From positions 1 to 5,658 of the forward strand of contig JAGXHD010000192.1 of NCBI GenBank assembly GCA_024636395.1: a stretch of 5,658 bases of DNA, in the 5' to 3' direction. The stretch is from Sulfitobacter sp. (lineage in GTDB: Bacteria > Pseudomonadota > Alphaproteobacteria > Rhodobacterales > Rhodobacteraceae). Positions 5,444 to 5,658 of the stretch are shown here, piece by piece. The notes under the pieces were generated by a model. It saw only the letters and a program-made list of their open reading frames with translations. It was not told where the DNA came from and made no database searches. The translations under genes were made by a program, and so were the position numbers. The number at the start of each line of letters is the position of its first letter. Positions within the stretch are counted from its first letter, which is position 1.

Positions 5444-5658
5444 TTGATAAGAACCCCTGGGAAGAAATGATGCGGCAAGCGCAGGAAATGGCAAAGACCT
5501 TTCCGGCGATGGACGCGTTTTCGCCCAAGGGCTTTGAGGCGATGATGGGGATGATGCCAAAGGACATGATGGAGACGTTCTTCGGCAATAAGCTCAACCC
5601 CGACGGGCTGGACGCCAAAACGCGACTTCTGCTGACGCTTGCAGGGCTGACCATGCAG
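5440..5658 (+). CDS. Carboxymuconolactone decarboxylase/AhpD-like family protein, N-terminal part (runs off the window)
   Basis: An open frame starts at the ATG overlapping the nuoI stop (ATGA, 5440-5443) and stays open for 73 codons to the window edge. The last part, LNPDGLDAKTRLLLTLAGLT (52-71), matches the start of the carboxymuconolactone decarboxylase fold (first helix after an L-D-x-K-x-R-x-L segment), as in small proteins placed between nuoI and nuoJ in Rhodobacterales. The helices that would carry the catalytic or redox CxxC/His residues of AhpD-like members lie beyond the window, so activity cannot be judged. The N-terminal 50 residues are unusual: 11 of the first 44 are methionine, including four Met-Met pairs (10-11, 35-36, 38-39, 43-44). 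No good ribosome site precedes it, so it likely depends on coupling to nuoI. The family call is moderate because only the beginning is visible. Confidence 0.68.
   Translation, partial: MIDKNPWEEMMRQAQEMAKTFPAMDAFSPKGFEAMMGMMPKDMMETFFGNKLNPDGLDAKTRLLLTLAGLTMQ

Noticed and set aside
1..5658. CRISPR array, insertion sequence, tRNA or rRNA genes
   Set aside because: No spaced direct repeats of CRISPR type, no transposase or terminal inverted repeats, and no tRNA-like cloverleaf or rRNA segments were seen; nearly all of the window is nuo coding sequence.

Overview
This window is an internal piece of the operon for respiratory complex I (proton-pumping NADH:quinone oxidoreductase, nuo/nqo) from an alphaproteobacterium, most likely of the Rhodobacterales (Roseobacter/Rhodobacter/Paracoccus relatives). 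Three things point there: a mitochondrial-type NuoG of 671 residues without the extra N7 cluster cysteines, the close fit of the NuoF, NuoG, NuoH and NuoI sequences to that group, and the small accessory genes placed between the core nuo genes. All nine genes are on the + strand and tightly packed. The species cannot be named from the sequence.

Layout: 1-93 is the end of nuoF (NADH/FMN subunit). Next come three small accessory genes: a MAPEG-type four-helix membrane protein (97-504), a small lipoprotein (655-987) and an exported DUF5333-type protein (1101-1502). nuoG (1507-3522) is followed, with a 4-base overlap, by a second small lipoprotein (3519-3902). Then come nuoH (3913-4953), nuoI (4955-5443) and, with another 4-base overlap, the start of a carboxymuconolactone decarboxylase-family gene (5440 to the window edge) with a methionine-rich N-terminus. 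The only two real gaps are 505-654 and 988-1100. The second contains a strong hairpin without a T-tract. No promoter or Rho-independent terminator is evident, which fits internal operon sequence.

How the genes work together: NuoF oxidises NADH. NuoG carries Fe-S clusters N1b, N5 and N4, and NuoI carries N6a and N6b; together they pass electrons to the quinone site, which lies at the interface with NuoH in the membrane. The accessory genes sit at the seams between core subunits. Three of them encode exported proteins (two lipoproteins and one Sec-type periplasmic protein), although the hydrophilic arm of complex I is cytoplasmic. Each exported protein keeps exactly two cysteines after its signal region, so each could form a disulfide. 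Their role is not known from sequence. Assembly, stability or redox protection of complex I from the periplasmic side is an inference. This lineage-specific accessory set, rather than the core genes, is the part least explained by known biology.
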